Positions 1 through 12,895 of a stretch of DNA of 64,000 nt are shown here, one piece after another. Origin of the DNA: Lutraria lutraria (taxonomy: Eukaryota; Mollusca; Bivalvia; Venerida; Mactridae); NCBI GenBank assembly GCA_964023205.1, contig OZ026838.1, positions 26,005,843 to 26,069,842 of the forward strand, given 5' to 3'. The position numbers and the translations under genes were made by a program. Below the pieces are notes generated by a model that had not been told where the DNA came from, searched no databases, and saw only the letters and a program-made list of their open reading frames with translations. Every line of letters begins with the position of its first letter. Position 1 is the first letter of the stretch.

Positions 1-187
1 TTATATCTTTAGTTAAATAAGGGTACTAAAACACCATTTCAACAAGGGTAAAGGTCTTCAGTGAGATACAATCACTTTTAGATACCATACTAGGCCAGCT
101 AGTATACTTGGAGAGAAATGATAGCAAATAGGACATTGAAATCAAGCAGGAGGGTTCTAGAAAGGAACAGTCAAACCTGTCAAAGCT

Positions 188-236
188 GCCACCTCCGAAC
201 AAAGGCCACCCTCTGAATAATGGTCATTTCTTTTAC
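188..236. repeat. 17-18-bp triplicated motif inside the A-specific segment (unit 1)
   Basis: Two adjacent copies of a GCCACC...GAAYAA motif (188..204 and 205..222) are followed by a weaker third copy starting gtcattt (223 on). The same triplet occurs at the equivalent place in the full units, and a degraded form is in the last partial unit near 53,666-53,712. It is a minisatellite-like element within the larger satellite. Confidence 0.7.
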
Positions 237-417
237 AAAACTGTCATTGATAATTCATAACAGAATGACCAGTGGGAGTGGCCAAGATTGAGAGCTATGA
301 TCTGTGGCTCATACAAAAGCCTAACACTGCAGAACCTCTGTATAAGAGTCATTGCAATGCAGATAGATCTCACAGAGTGTGTAAAGTTAGTTAGGGTAGC
401 CCTTTGCTTATCAACAA

Positions 418-805
418 GGGTCATCTATCTACATGTGAGGATCAACCTCCAAACCAAGTCTAAAGACCAAAGGCCAAATCGCTCTCTTAGTAATTGGCCG
501 GACAAGCTTTGAAAACAAACAAACTGAAAGACCGAAATGAGCCAACCAATTTACCCAAAGTTTGTCGAAAGGGTGGGGGAGAGCGGGCATAACTGGAACA
601 TTACGAAAGAGCCCTACAATTACAAAAATATGACAAAAATATGAATCATGTCAATTCAAGACAATTTACCTAACAAAAATAACTGCTGGGATAAGAATAA
701 AGTTTTGTAAAAATACTCTTAAAAATTAAAACTGAGGACAAATAAATGCCTATGTTTTTAAAGTTATTTGATATATCTTAAGTTAAAACTAGGGTACTAA
801 AACGC
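418..805. repeat. A half of satellite unit (representative, unit 1)
   Basis: First copy of the internal module. It starts at gtcatctatctacatgtg and runs through ccaaaccaagtctaaag, ttggccggacaag, gtcgaaagggtggggg, gggcataa and acaaaaatatgac to agggtactaaaac. It aligns in order with the B half of the same unit (896..1210) but is about 70 bp longer. The extra blocks lie around aacattacgaaagagccc and around taactgctgggataagaa. About 380 bp of A-specific sequence precedes it in each unit. Confidence 0.85.
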
Positions 806-816
806 TCTTTTAATGA

Positions 817-833
817 GGTGTTTGTGAAACACC
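817..833. repeat. Perfect 7-bp-arm hairpin in each unit (representative)
   Basis: GGTGTTT, loop GTG, AAACACC. It sits just before the B half and is followed by a second small inverted repeat, GCCC-cctaaa-GGGC (837..850). It is present in essentially every unit; unit 6 has one loop change (tttatgaaac near 6,678). Confidence 0.8.
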
Positions 834-861
834 CATGCCCCCTAAAGGGCAAATGGATAGT

Positions 862-874
862 AGACCTTTGACCT
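862..874 (-). promoter_or_regulatory. DR1-like nuclear-receptor motif in each satellite unit (representative)
   Basis: The minus strand reads AGGTCAAAGGTCT: two AGGTCA-type half-sites in direct orientation with one base between them, and one mismatch in the second. DR1 is the classical arrangement bound by RXR/HNF4/COUP-type receptors in animals. The motif is kept in every complete unit I read. Whether anything binds it is unknown; it may simply be inherited from the ancestral dispersed repeat. Confidence 0.5.
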
Positions 875-895
875 ATTGATAGACCTTATCAACAG

Positions 896-1210
896 GGGTC
901 ATCTATCTATGTGACCAACCTTCAAACCAAGTTAAGACCTAAGGGCCAAAACAGTCGAATTGGCCGGACAAGGTTTGATTACCAACGAAAAAGAAAGACA
1001 GACATGAGCTATCCAATATCCCCCCCATTTCTTCGAAAGGGGGGGAGGGCATAATACAAAAATATAACAAAAATTTAAATTTATACAAATCATATCAATT
1101 CAAGACTTCTCAAAAATACTCGTAATTAGTAAAACTGAGGAAAAATCAACTACCTAAGGTTTTAAAGTTATTTCATTATATCTTTAGTTAAATAAGGGTA
1201 CTAAAACACC
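896..1210. repeat. B half of satellite unit (representative, unit 1)
   Basis: Second copy of the internal module. It starts at ggggtcatctatctatgtg and shares with A the ordered blocks ccaaaccaagt, taagggccaaa, ttggccggacaagg, a tcgaaaggg run, gggcataa, acaaaaatat, catatcaattcaagac and agggtactaaaac. Two B subtypes alternate along the array. B1 has tatcttaag, six C, ttttaatttatac and aagtaattt. B2 has tttcttag, seven C, aaatttaaac and aagttattt. Confidence 0.85.
1020..1045. repeat. C-tract/G-tract hairpin in the B half (representative)
   Basis: A run of C, one unpaired A, TTTC, a three-base loop, GAAA and a run of G form a stem of about 11 pairs. A further GAGGG follows directly. The C and G runs vary between units, from six to seven C and from about six to ten or more G. 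The equivalent A-half site (cccaaagtttgtcgaaaggg) is a decayed version. Confidence 0.8.
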
Positions 1211-3511
1211 ATTTCAACAAGGGTAAAGGTCTTCAGTGAGATACAATCACTTTTAGATACCATACTAGGCCAGCTAGTATACTTGGAGAGAAATGATAGC
1301 AAATAGGACATTGAAATCAAGCAGGAGGGTTCTAGAAAGGAACAGTCAAACCTGTCAAAGCTGCCACCTCCGAACAAAGGCCACCCTCTGAATAATGGTC
1401 ATTTTTTTTACAAAACTGTCATTGATAATTCATAACAGAATGACCAGTGGCAGTGGCCAAGATTGAGAGCTATGATCTGTGGCTCATACAAAAGCCTAAC
1501 ACTGCAGAACCTCTGTATAAGAGTCATTACAATGCAGATAGATCTCACAGAGTGTGTAAAGTTAGGTAGGGTAGCCCTTTGCTTATCAATAGGGGTCGTC
1601 CATCCACATGTGAGGATCAACCTCCAAACCAAGTCTAAAGACCAAAGGCCAAATCGCTCTCTTAGTAATTTGCTTTGAAAACCAACAAACTGAAAGACCG
1701 AAATGAACCAACCAATTTACCCAAAGTTTGTCGAAAGGGTGGGGGAGAGCGGGCATAACTAGAACATTACGAAAGAGCCCTACAATTACAAAAATATGAC
1801 AAAAATATGAATCATGTCAATTCAAGACAATTTACCAAACAAAAATAACTGCTGGGATAAGAATAAAGTTTTGTAAAATTCTCTTAAAAATTAAAACTGA
1901 GGACAAATAAATGCCTATGTTTTTAAAGTTATTTGATATTTCTTAGTTAAAACTAGGGTACTAAAACGCTCTTTTAATGAGGTGTTTGTGAAACACCCAT
2001 GCCCCCTAAAGGGCAAATGGATAGTAGACCTTTGACCTATTGATAGACCTTATCAACAGGGGTCATCTATCTATGTGACCAACCTTCAAACCAAGTTAAG
2101 ACCTAAGGGCCAAAACAGTCGAATTGGCCGGACAAGGTTTGATTACCAACGAAAAAGAAAGACAGACATGAGCTATCCAATATCCCCCCCATTTCTTCGA
2201 AAGGGGGGGAGGGCATAATACAAAAATATAACAAAAATTTAAATTTATACAAATCATATCAATTCAAGACTTCTCAAAAATACTCGTAATTAGTAAAACT
2301 GAGGAAAAATCAACTACCTAAGGTTTTAAAGTTATTTCATTATATCTTTAGTTAAATAAGGGTACTAAAACACCATTTCAACAAGGGTAAAGGTCTTCAG
2401 TGAGATACAATCACTTTTAGATACCATACTAGGCCAGCTAGTATACTTGGAGAGAAATGATAGCAAATAGGACATTGAAATCAAGCAGGAGGGTTCTAGA
2501 AAGGAACAGTCAAACCTGTCAAAGCTGCCACCTCCGAATAAAGGCCACCCTCTGAATAATGGTCATTTTTTACAAAACTGTCATTGATAATTCATAACAG
2601 AATGACCAGTGGGAGTGGCCAAGATTGAGAGCTATGATCTGTGGCTCATACAAAAGCCTAACACTGCAGAACCTCTGTATAAGAGTCATTGCAATGCAGA
2701 TAGATCTCACAGAGTGTGTAAAGTTAGTTAGGGTAGCCCTTTGCTTATCAACAAGGGTCATCTATCTACATGTGAGGATCAACCTCCAAACCAAGTCTAA
2801 AGACCAAAGGCCAAATCGCTCTCTTAGTAATTGGCCGGACAAGCTTTGAAAACAAACAAACTGAAAGACCGAAATGAGCCAACCAATTTACCCAAAGTTT
2901 GTCGAAAGGGTGGGGGAGAGCGGGCATAACTGGAACATTACGAAAGAGCCCTACAATTACAAAAATATGACAAAAATATGAATCATGTCAATTCAAGACA
3001 ATTTACCTAACAAAAATAACTGCTGGGATAAGAATAAAGTTTTGTAAAAATACTCTTAAAAATTAAAACTGAGGACAAATAAATGCCTATGTTTTTAAAG
3101 TTATTTGATATATCTTAAGTTAAAACTAGGGTACTAAAACGCTCTTTTAATGAGGTGTTTGTGAAACACCCATGCCCCCTAAAGGGCAAATGGATAGTAG
3201 ACCTTTGACCTATTGATAGACCTTATCAACAGGGGTCATCTATCTATGTGACCAACCTTCAAACCAAGTTAAGACCTAAGGGCCAAAACAGTCGAATTGG
3301 CCGGACAAGGTTTGATTACCAACGAAAAAGAAAGACAGACATGAGCTATCCAATATCCCCCCATTTCTTCGAAAGGGGGGGAGGGCATAATACAAAAATA
3401 TAACAAAAATTTTAATTTATACAAATCATGTCAATTCAAGACTTCTCAAAAATACTCGTAATTAGTAAAACTGAGGAAAAATCAACTACCTAAGGTTTTA
3501 AAGTAATTTCA

Positions 3512-6500
3512 TTATATCTTTAGTTAAATAAGGGTACTAAAACACCATTTCAACAAGGGTAAAGGTCTTCAGTGAGATACAATCACTTTTAGATACCATA
3601 CTAGGCCAGCTAGTATACTTGGAGAGAAATGATAGCAAATAGGACATTGAAATCAAGCAGGAGGGTTCTAGAAAGGAACAGTCAAACCTGTCAAAGCTGC
3701 CACCTCCGAACAAAGGCCACCCTCTGAATAATGGTCATTTCTTTTACAAAACTGTCATTGATAATTCATAACAGAATGACCAGTGGGAGTGGCCAAGATT
3801 GAGAGCTATGATCTGTGGCTCATACAAAAGCCTAACACTGCAGAACCTCTGTATAAGAGTCATTGCAATGCAGATAGATCTCACAGAGTGTGTAAAGTTA
3901 GTTAGGGTAGCCCTTTGCTTATCAACAAGGGTCATCTATCTACATGTGAGGATCAACCTCCAAACCAAGTCTAAAGACCAAAGGCCAAATCGCTCTCTTA
4001 GTAATTGGCCGGACAAGCTTTGAAAACAAACAAACTGAAAGACCGAAATGAGCCAACCAATTTACCCAAAGTTTGTCGAAAGGGTGGGGGAGAGCGGGCA
4101 TAACTGGAACATTACGAAAGAGCCCTACAATTACAAAAATATGACAAAAATATGAATCATGTCAATTCAAGACAATTTACCTAACAAAAATAACTGCTGG
4201 GATAAGAATAAAGTTTTGTAAAAATACTCTTAAAAATTAAAACTGAGGACAAATAAATGCCTATGTTTTTAAAGTTATTTGATATATCTTAAGTTAAAAC
4301 TAGGGTACTAAAACGCTCTTTTAATGAGGTGTTTGTGAAACACCCATGCCCCCTAAAGGGCAAATGGATAGTAGACCTTTGACCTATTGATAGACCTTAT
4401 CAACAGGGGTCATCTATCTATGTGACCAACCTTCAAACCAAGTTAAGACCTAAGGGCCAAAACAGTCGAATTGGCCGGACAAGGTTTGATTACCAACGAA
4501 AAAGAAAGACAGACATGAGCTATCCAATATCCCCCCATTTCTTCGAAAGGGGGGGAGGGCATAATACAAAAATATAACAAAAATTTTAATTTATACAAAT
4601 CATGTCAATTCAAGACTTCTCAAAAATACTCGTAATTAGTAAAACTGAGGAAAAATCAACTACCTAAGGTTTTAAAGTAATTTCATTATATCTTTAGTTA
4701 AATAAGGGTACTAAAACACCATTTCAACAAGGGTAAAGGTCTTCAGTGAGATACAATCACTTTTAGATACCATACTAGGCCAGCTAGTATACTTGGAGAG
4801 AAATGATAGCAAATAGGACATTGAAATCAAGCAGGAGGGTTCTAGAAAGGAACAGTCAAACCTGTCAAAGCTGCCACCTCCGAACAAAGGCCACCCTCTG
4901 AATAATGGTCATTTCTTTTACAAAACTGTCATTGATAATTCATAACAGAATGACCAGTGGCAGTGGCCAAGATTGAGAGCTATGATCTGTGGCTCATACA
5001 AAAGCCTAACACTGCAGAACCTCTGTATAAGAGTCATTACAATGCAGATAGATCTCACAGAGTGTGTAAAGTTAGGTAGGGTAGCCCTTTGCTTATCAAT
5101 AGGGGTCGTCCATCTACATGTGAGGATCAACCTCCAAACCAAGTCTAAAGACCAAAGGCCAAATCGCTCTCTTAGTAATTGGCCGGACAAGCTTTGAAAA
5201 CCAACAAACTGAAAGACCGAAATGAGCCAACCAATTTACCCAAAGTTTGTCGAAAGGGTGGGGGAGAGCGGGCATAACTAGAACATTACGAAAGAGCCCT
5301 ACAATTACAAAAATATGACAAAAATATGATTCATGTCAATTCAAGACAATTTACCTAACAAAAATAACTGCTGGGATAAGAATAAAGTTTTGTAAAATAC
5401 TCTTAAAAATTAAAACTGAGGACAAATAAATGCCTATGTTTTTAAAGTTATTTGATATTTCTTAGTTAAAACTAGGGTACTAAAACGCTCTTTTAATGAG
5501 GTGTTTGTGAAACACCCATGCCCCCTAAAGGGCAAATGGATAGTAGACCTTTGACCTATTGATAGACCTTATCAACAGGGGTCATCTATCTATGTGACCA
5601 ACCTTCAAACCAAGTTAAGACCTAAGGGCCAAAACAGTCGAATTGGCCGGACAAGGTTTGATTACCAACGAAAAAGAAAGACAGACATGAGCTATCCAAT
5701 ATCCCCCCCATTTCTTCGAAAGGGGGGGAGGGCATAATACAAAAATATAACAAAAATTTAAATTTAAACAAATCATGTCAATTCAAGACTTCTCAAAAAT
5801 ACTCGTAATTAGTAAAACTGAGGAAAAATCAACTACCTAAGGTTTTAAAGTTATTTCATTATATCTTTAGTTAAATAAGGGTACTAAAACACCATTTCAA
5901 CAAGGGTAAAGGTCTTCAGTGAGATACAATCACTTTTAGATACCATACTAGGCCAGCTAGTATACTTGGAGAGAAATGATAGCAAATAGGACATTGAAAT
6001 CAAGCAGGAGGGTTCTAGAAAGGAACAGTCAAACCTGTCAAAGCTGCCACCTCCGAATAAAGGCCACCCTCTGAATAATGGTCATTTTTTACAAAACTGT
6101 CATTGATAATTCATAACAGAATGACCAGTGGGAGTGGCCAAGATTGAGAGCTATGATCTGTGGCTCATACAAAAGCCTAACACTGCAGAACCTCTGTATA
6201 AGAGTCATTGCAATGTAGATAGATCTCACAGAGTGTGTAAAGTTAGGTAGGGTAGCCCTTTGCTTATCAATAGGGGTCATCTATCTACATGTGAGGATCA
6301 ACCTCCAAACCAAGTCTAAAGACCAAAGGCCAAATCGCTCTCTTAGTAATTGGCCGGACAAGCTTTGAAAACAAACAAACTGAAAGACCGAAATGAGCCA
6401 ACCAATTTACCCAAAGTTTGTCGAAAGGGTGGGGGAGAGCGGGCATAACTGGAACATTACGAAAGAGCCCTACAATTACAAAAATATGACAAAAATATGA

Positions 6501-9376
6501 ATCATGTCAATTCAAGACAATTTACCTAACAAAAATAACTGCTGGGATAAGAATAAAGTTTTGTAAAAATACTCTTAAAAATTAAAACTGAGGACAAATA
6601 AATGCCTATGTTTTTAAAGTTATTTGATATATCTTAAGTTAAAACTAGGGTACTAAAACGCTCTTTTAATGAGGTGTTTATGAAACACCCATGCCCCCTA
6701 AAGGGCAAATGGATAGTAGACCTTTGACCTATTGATAGACCTTATCAACAGGGGTCATCTATCTATGTGACCAACCTTCAAACCAAGTTAAGACCTAAGG
6801 GCCAAAACAGTCGAATTGGCCGGACAAGGTTTGATTACCAACGAAAAAGAAAGACAGACATGAGCTATCCAATATCCCCCCATTTCTTCGAAAGGGGGGG
6901 AGGGCATAATACAAAAATATAACAAAAATTTTAATTTATACAAATCATGTCAATTCAAGACTTCTCAAAAATACTCGTAATTAGTAAAACTGAGGAAAAA
7001 TCAACTACCTAAGGTTTTAAAGTAATTTCATTATATCTTTAGTTAAATAAGGGTACTAAAACACCATTTCAACAAGGGTAAAGGTCTTCAGTGAGATACA
7101 ATCACTTTTAGATACCATACTAGGCCAGCTAGTATACTTGGAGAGAAATGATAGCAAATAGGACATTGAAATCAAGCAGGAGGGTTCTAGAAAGGAACAG
7201 TCAAACCTGTCAAAGCTGCCACCTCCGAATAAAGGCCACCCTCTGAATAATGGTCATTTTTTACAAAACTGTCATTGATAATTCATAACAGAATGACCAG
7301 TGGGAGTGGCCAAGATTGAGAGCTATGATCTGTGGCTCATACAAAAGCCTAACACTGCAGAACCTCTGTATAAGAGTCATTACAATGCAGATAGATCTCA
7401 CAGAGTGTGTAAAGTTAGGTAGGGTAGCCCTTTGCTTATCAATAGGGGTCGTCCATCTACATGTGAGGATCAACCTCCAAACCAAGTCTAAAGACCAAAG
7501 GCCAAATCGCTCTCTTAGTAATTGGCCGGACAAGCTTTGAAAACCAACAAACTGAAAGACCGAAATGAGCCAACCAATTTACCCAAAGTTTGTCGAAAGG
7601 GTGGGGGAGAGCGGGCATAACTAGAACATTACGAAAGAGCCCTACAATTACAAAAATATGACAAAAATATGATTCATGTCAATTCAAGACAATTTACCTA
7701 ACAAAAATAACTGCTGGGATAAGAATAAAGTTTTGTAAAAATACTCTTAAAAATTAAAACTGAGGACAAATAAATGCCTATGTTTTTAAAGTTATTTGAT
7801 ATTTCTTAGTTAAAACTAGGGTACTAAAACGCTCTTTTAATGAGGTGTTTGTGAAACACCCATGCCCCCTAAAGGGCAAATGGATAGTAGACCTTTGACC
7901 TATTGATAGACCTTATCAACAGGGGTCATCTATCTATGTGACCAACCTTCAAACCAAGTTAAGACCTAAGGGCCAAAACAGTCGAATTGGCCGGACAAGG
8001 TTTGATTACCAACGAAAAAGAAAGACAGACATGAGCTATCCAATATCCCCCCCATTTCTTCGAAAGGGGGGGAGGGCATAATACAAAAATATAACAAAAA
8101 TTTAAATTTAAACAAATCATGTCAATTCAAGACTTCTCAAAAATACTCGTAATTAGTAAAACTGAGGAAAAATCAACTACCTAAGGTTTTAAAGTTATTT
8201 CATTATATCTTTAGTTAAATAAGGGTACTAAAACACCATTTCAACAAGGGTAAAGGTCTTCAGTGAGATACAATCACTTTTAGATACCATACTAGGCCAG
8301 CTAGTATACTTGGAGAGAAATGATAGCAAATAGGACATTGAAATCAAGCAGGAGGGTTCTAGAAAGGAACAGTCAAACCTGTCAAAGCTGCCACCTCCGA
8401 ACAAAGGCCACCCTCTGAATAATGGTCATTTCTTTTACAAAACTGTCATTGATAATTCATAACAGAATGACCAGTGGGAGTGGCCAAGATTGAGAGCTAT
8501 GATCTGTGGCTCATACAAAAGCCTAACACTGCAGAACCTCTGTATAAGAGTCATTGCAATGCAGATAGATCTCACAGAGTGTGTAAAGTTAGTTAGGGTA
8601 GCCCTTTGCTTATCAACAAGGGTCATCTATCTACATGTGAGGATCAACCTCCAAACCAAGTCTAAAGACCAAAGGCCAAATCGCTCTCTTAGTAATTGGC
8701 CGGACAAGCTTTGAAAACAAACAAACTGAAAGACCGAAATGAGCCAACCAATTTACCCAAAGTTTGTCGAAAGGGTGGGGGAGAGCGGGCATAACTGGAA
8801 CATTACGAAAGAGCCCTACAATTACAAAAATATGACAAAAATATGAATCATGTCAATTCAAGACAATTTACCTAACAAAAATAACTGCTGGGATAAGAAT
8901 AAAGTTTTGTAAAAATACTCTTAAAAATTAAAACTGAGGACAAATAAATGCCTATGTTTTTAAAGTTATTTGATATATCTTAAGTTAAAACTAGGGTACT
9001 AAAACGCTCTTTTAATGAGGTGTTTGTGAAACACCCATGCCCCCTAAAGGGCAAATGGATAGTAGACCTTTGACCTATTGATAGACCTTATCAACAGGGG
9101 TCATCTATCTATGTGACCAACCTTCAAACCAAGTTAAGACCTAAGGGCCAAAACAGTCGAATTGGCCGGACAAGGTTTGATTACCAACGAAAAAGAAAGA
9201 CAGACATGAGCTATCCAATATCCCCCCATTTCTTCGAAAGGGGGGGAGGGCATAATACAAAAATATAACAAAAATTTTAATTTATACAAATCATGTCAAT
9301 TCAAGACTTCTCAAAAATACTCGTAATTAGTAAAACTGAGGAAAAATCAACTACCTAAGGTTTTAAAGTAATTTCA
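3512..9376. repeat. Higher-order block a-b-c-b'-a (units 4-8)
   Basis: Five consecutive units recognised by diagnostic sites. Class a has gttagttaggg and atcaacaagggtc. Class b has agtggcagtgg and aggggtcgtccatc. Class c has tgcaatgtagat. Class b' has agtgggagtgg together with the gtcgtcc site. The same order of five recurs at units 12-16. Confidence 0.75.
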
Positions 9377-12300
9377 TTATATCTTTAGTTAAATAAGGGT
9401 ACTAAAACACCATTTCAACAAGGGTAAAGGTCTTCAGTGAGATACAATCACTTTTAGATACCATACTAGGCCAGCTAGTATACTTGGAGAGAAATGATAG
9501 CAAATAGGACATTGAAATCAAGCAGGAGGGTTCTAGAAAGGAACAGTCAAACCTGTCAAAGCTGCCACCTCCGAACAAAGGCCACCCTCTGAATAATGGT
9601 CATTTCTTTTACAAAACTGTCATTGATAATTCATAACAGAATGACCAGTGGGAGTGGCCAAGATTGAGAGCTATGATCTGTGGCTCATACAAAAGCCTAA
9701 CACTGCAGAACCTCTGTATAAGAGTCATTGCAATGCAGATAGATCTCACAGAGTGTGTAAAGTTAGTTAGGGTAGCCCTTTGCTTATCAACAAGGGTCAT
9801 CTATCTACATGTGAGGATCAACCTCCAAACCAAGTCTAAAGACCAAAGGCCAAATCGCTCTCTTAGTAATTGGCCGGACAAGCTTTGAAAACAAACAAAC
9901 TGAAAGACCGAAATGAGCCAACCAATTTACCCAAAGTTTGTCGAAAGGGTGGGGGAGAGCGGGCATAACTGGAACATTACGAAAGAGCCCTACAATTACA
10001 AAAATATGACAAAAATATGAATCATGTCAATTCAAGACAATTTACCTAACAAAAATAACTGCTGGGATAAGAATAAAGTTTTGTAAAAATACTCTTAAAA
10101 ATTAAAACTGAGGACAAATAAATGCCTATGTTTTTAAAGTTATTTGATATATCTTAAGTTAAAACTAGGGTACTAAAACGCTCTTTTAATGAGGTGTTTG
10201 TGAAACACCCATGCCCCCTAAAGGGCAAATGGATAGTAGACCTTTGACCTATTGATAGACCTTATCAACAGGGGTCATCTATCTATGTGACCAACCTTCA
10301 AACCAAGTTAAGACCTAAGGGCCAAAACAGTCGAATTGGCCGGACAAGGTTTGATTACCAACGAAAAAGAAAGACAGACATGAGCTATCCAATATCCCCC
10401 CATTTCTTCGAAAGGGGGGGAGGGCATAATACAAAAATATAACAAAAATTTTAATTTATACAAATCATGTCAATTCAAGACTTCTCAAAAATACTCGTAA
10501 TTAGTAAAACTGAGGAAAAATCAACTACCTAAGGTTTTAAAGTAATTTCATTATATCTTTAGTTAAATAAGGGTACTAAAACACCATTTCAACAAGGGTA
10601 AAGGTCTTCAGTGAGATACAATCACTTTTAGATACCATACTAGGCCAGCTAGTATACTTGGAGAGAAATGATAGCAAATAGGACATTGAAATCAAGCAGG
10701 AGGGTTCTAGAAAGGAACAGTCAAACCTGTCAAAGCTGCCACCTCCGAACAAAGGCCACCCTCTGAATAATGGTCATTTCTTTTACAAAACTGTCATTGA
10801 TAATTCATAACAGAATGACCAGTGGCAGTGGCCAAGATTGAGAGCTATGATCTGTGGCTCATACAAAAGCCTAACACTGCAGAACCTCTGTATAAGAGTC
10901 ATTACAATGCAGATAGATCTCACAGAGTGTGTAAAGTTAGGTAGGGTAGCCCTTTGCTTATCAATAGGGGTCGTCCATCTACATGTGAGGATCAACCTCC
11001 AAACCAAGTCTAAAGACCAAAGGCCAAATCGCTCTCTTAGTAATTGGCCGGACAAGCTTTGAAAACCAACAAACTGAAAGACCGAAATGAGCCAACCAAT
11101 TTACCCAAAGTTTGTCGAAAGGGTGGGGGAGAGCGGGCATAACTAGAACATTACGAAAGAGCCCTACAATTACAAAAATATGACAAAAATATGATTCATG
11201 TCAATTCAAGACAATTTACCTAACAAAAATAACTGCTGGGATAAGAATAAAGTTTTGTAAAATACTCTTAAAAATTAAAACTGAGGACAAATAAATGCCT
11301 ATGTTTTTAAAGTTATTTGATATTTCTTAGTTAAAACTAGGGTACTAAAACGCTCTTTTAATGAGGTGTTTGTGAAACACCCATGCCCCCTAAAGGGCAA
11401 ATGGATAGTAGACCTTTGACCTATTGATAAACCTTATCAACAGGGGTCATCTATCTATGTGACCAACCTTCAAACCAAGTTAAGACCTAAGGGCCAAAAC
11501 AGTCGAATTGGCCGGACAAGGTTTGATTACCAACGAAAAAGAAAGACAGACATGAGCTATCCAATATCCCCCCCATTTCTTCGAAAGGGGGGGAGGGCAT
11601 AATACAAAAATATAACAAAAATTTAAATTTAAACAAATCATGTCAATTCAAGACTTCTCAAAAATACTCGTAATTAGTAAAACTGAGGAAAAATCAACTA
11701 CCTAAGGTTTTAAAGTTATTTCATTATATCTTTAGTTAAATAAGGGTACTAAAACACCATTTCAACAAGGGTAAAGGTCTTCAGTGAGATACAATCACTT
11801 TTAGATACCATACTAGGCCAGCTAGTATACTTGGAGAGAAATGATAGCAAATAGGACATTGAAATCAAGCAGGAGGGTTCTAGAAAGGAACAGTCAAACC
11901 TGTCAAAGCTGCCACCTCCGAATAAAGGCCACCCTCTGAATAATGGTCATTTTTTACAAAACTGTCATTGATAATTCATAACAGAATGACCAGTGGGAGT
12001 GGCCAAGATTGAGAGCTATGATCTGTGGCTCATACAAAAGCCTAACACTGCAGAACCTCTGTATAAGAGTCATTGCAATGTAGATAGATCTCACAGAGTG
12101 TGTAAAGTTAGGTAGGGTAGCCCTTTGCTTATCAATAGGGGTCATCTATCTACATGTGAGGATCAACCTCCAAACCAAGTCTAAAGACCAAAGGCCAAAT
12201 CGCTCTCTTAGTAATTGGCCGGACAAGCTTTGAAAACAAACAAACTGAAAGACCGAAATGAGCCAACCAATTTACCCAAAGTTTGTCGAAAGGGTGGGGG

Positions 12301-12895
12301 AGAGCGGGCATAACTGGAACATTACGAAAGAGCCCTACAATTACAAAAATATGACAAAAATATGAATCATGTCAATTCAAGACAATTTACCTAACAAAAA
12401 TAACTGCTGGGATAAGAATAAAGTTTTGTAAAAATACTCTTAAAAATTAAAACTGAGGACAAATAAATGCCTATGTTTTTAAAGTTATTTGATATATCTT
12501 AAGTTAAAACTAGGGTACTAAAACGCTCTTTTAATGAGGTGTTTGTGAAACACCCATGCCCCCTAAAGGGCAAATGGATAGTAGACCTTTGACCTATTGA
12601 TAGACCTTATCAACAGGGGTCATCTATCTATGTGACCAACCTTCAAACCAAGTTAAGACCTAAGGGCCAAAACAGTCGAATTGGCCGGACAAGGTTTGAT
12701 TACCAACGAAAAAGAAAGACAGACATGAGCTATCCAATATCCCCCCATTTCTTCGAAAGGGGGGGAGGGCATAATACAAAAATATAACAAAAATTTTAAT
12801 TTATACAAATCATGTCAATTCAAGACTTCTCAAAAATACTCGTAATTAGTAAAACTGAGGAAAAATCAACTACCTAAGGTTTTAAAGTAATTTCA
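9377..12895. repeat. Higher-order block a-b-c (units 9-11)
   Basis: Trimer with the same class order as the first three units of the neighbouring five-unit blocks. It looks like a five-unit block that lost b'-a, or an extra trimer gained by unequal exchange. Confidence 0.75.

Larger units (their letters stand above)
1..3511. repeat. Satellite units 1-3 (classes a, b variant, a)
   Basis: Unit 2 is a b-class unit with a private deletion of about ten bases near 1,670. There the usual taattggccggacaagctttg is shortened to taatttgctttg, which accounts for most of its reduced length of 1,164 bp. It also has a private substitution near 1,601 (catccacatg instead of catctacatg). Unit 1 combines a B1-like start with B2-like C-tract and end positions, so it looks chimeric. 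Confidence 0.8.

Noticed and set aside
233..512. Recurring 63-90-residue minus-strand and 74-79-residue plus-strand ORFs in nearly every satellite unit
   Set aside because: They overlap each other on opposite strands and share no recognisable domain. Class c units close the plus frame with one substitution (tgcaatgtagat), and the minus frame varies in length between classes. They persist only because the DNA is repeated.
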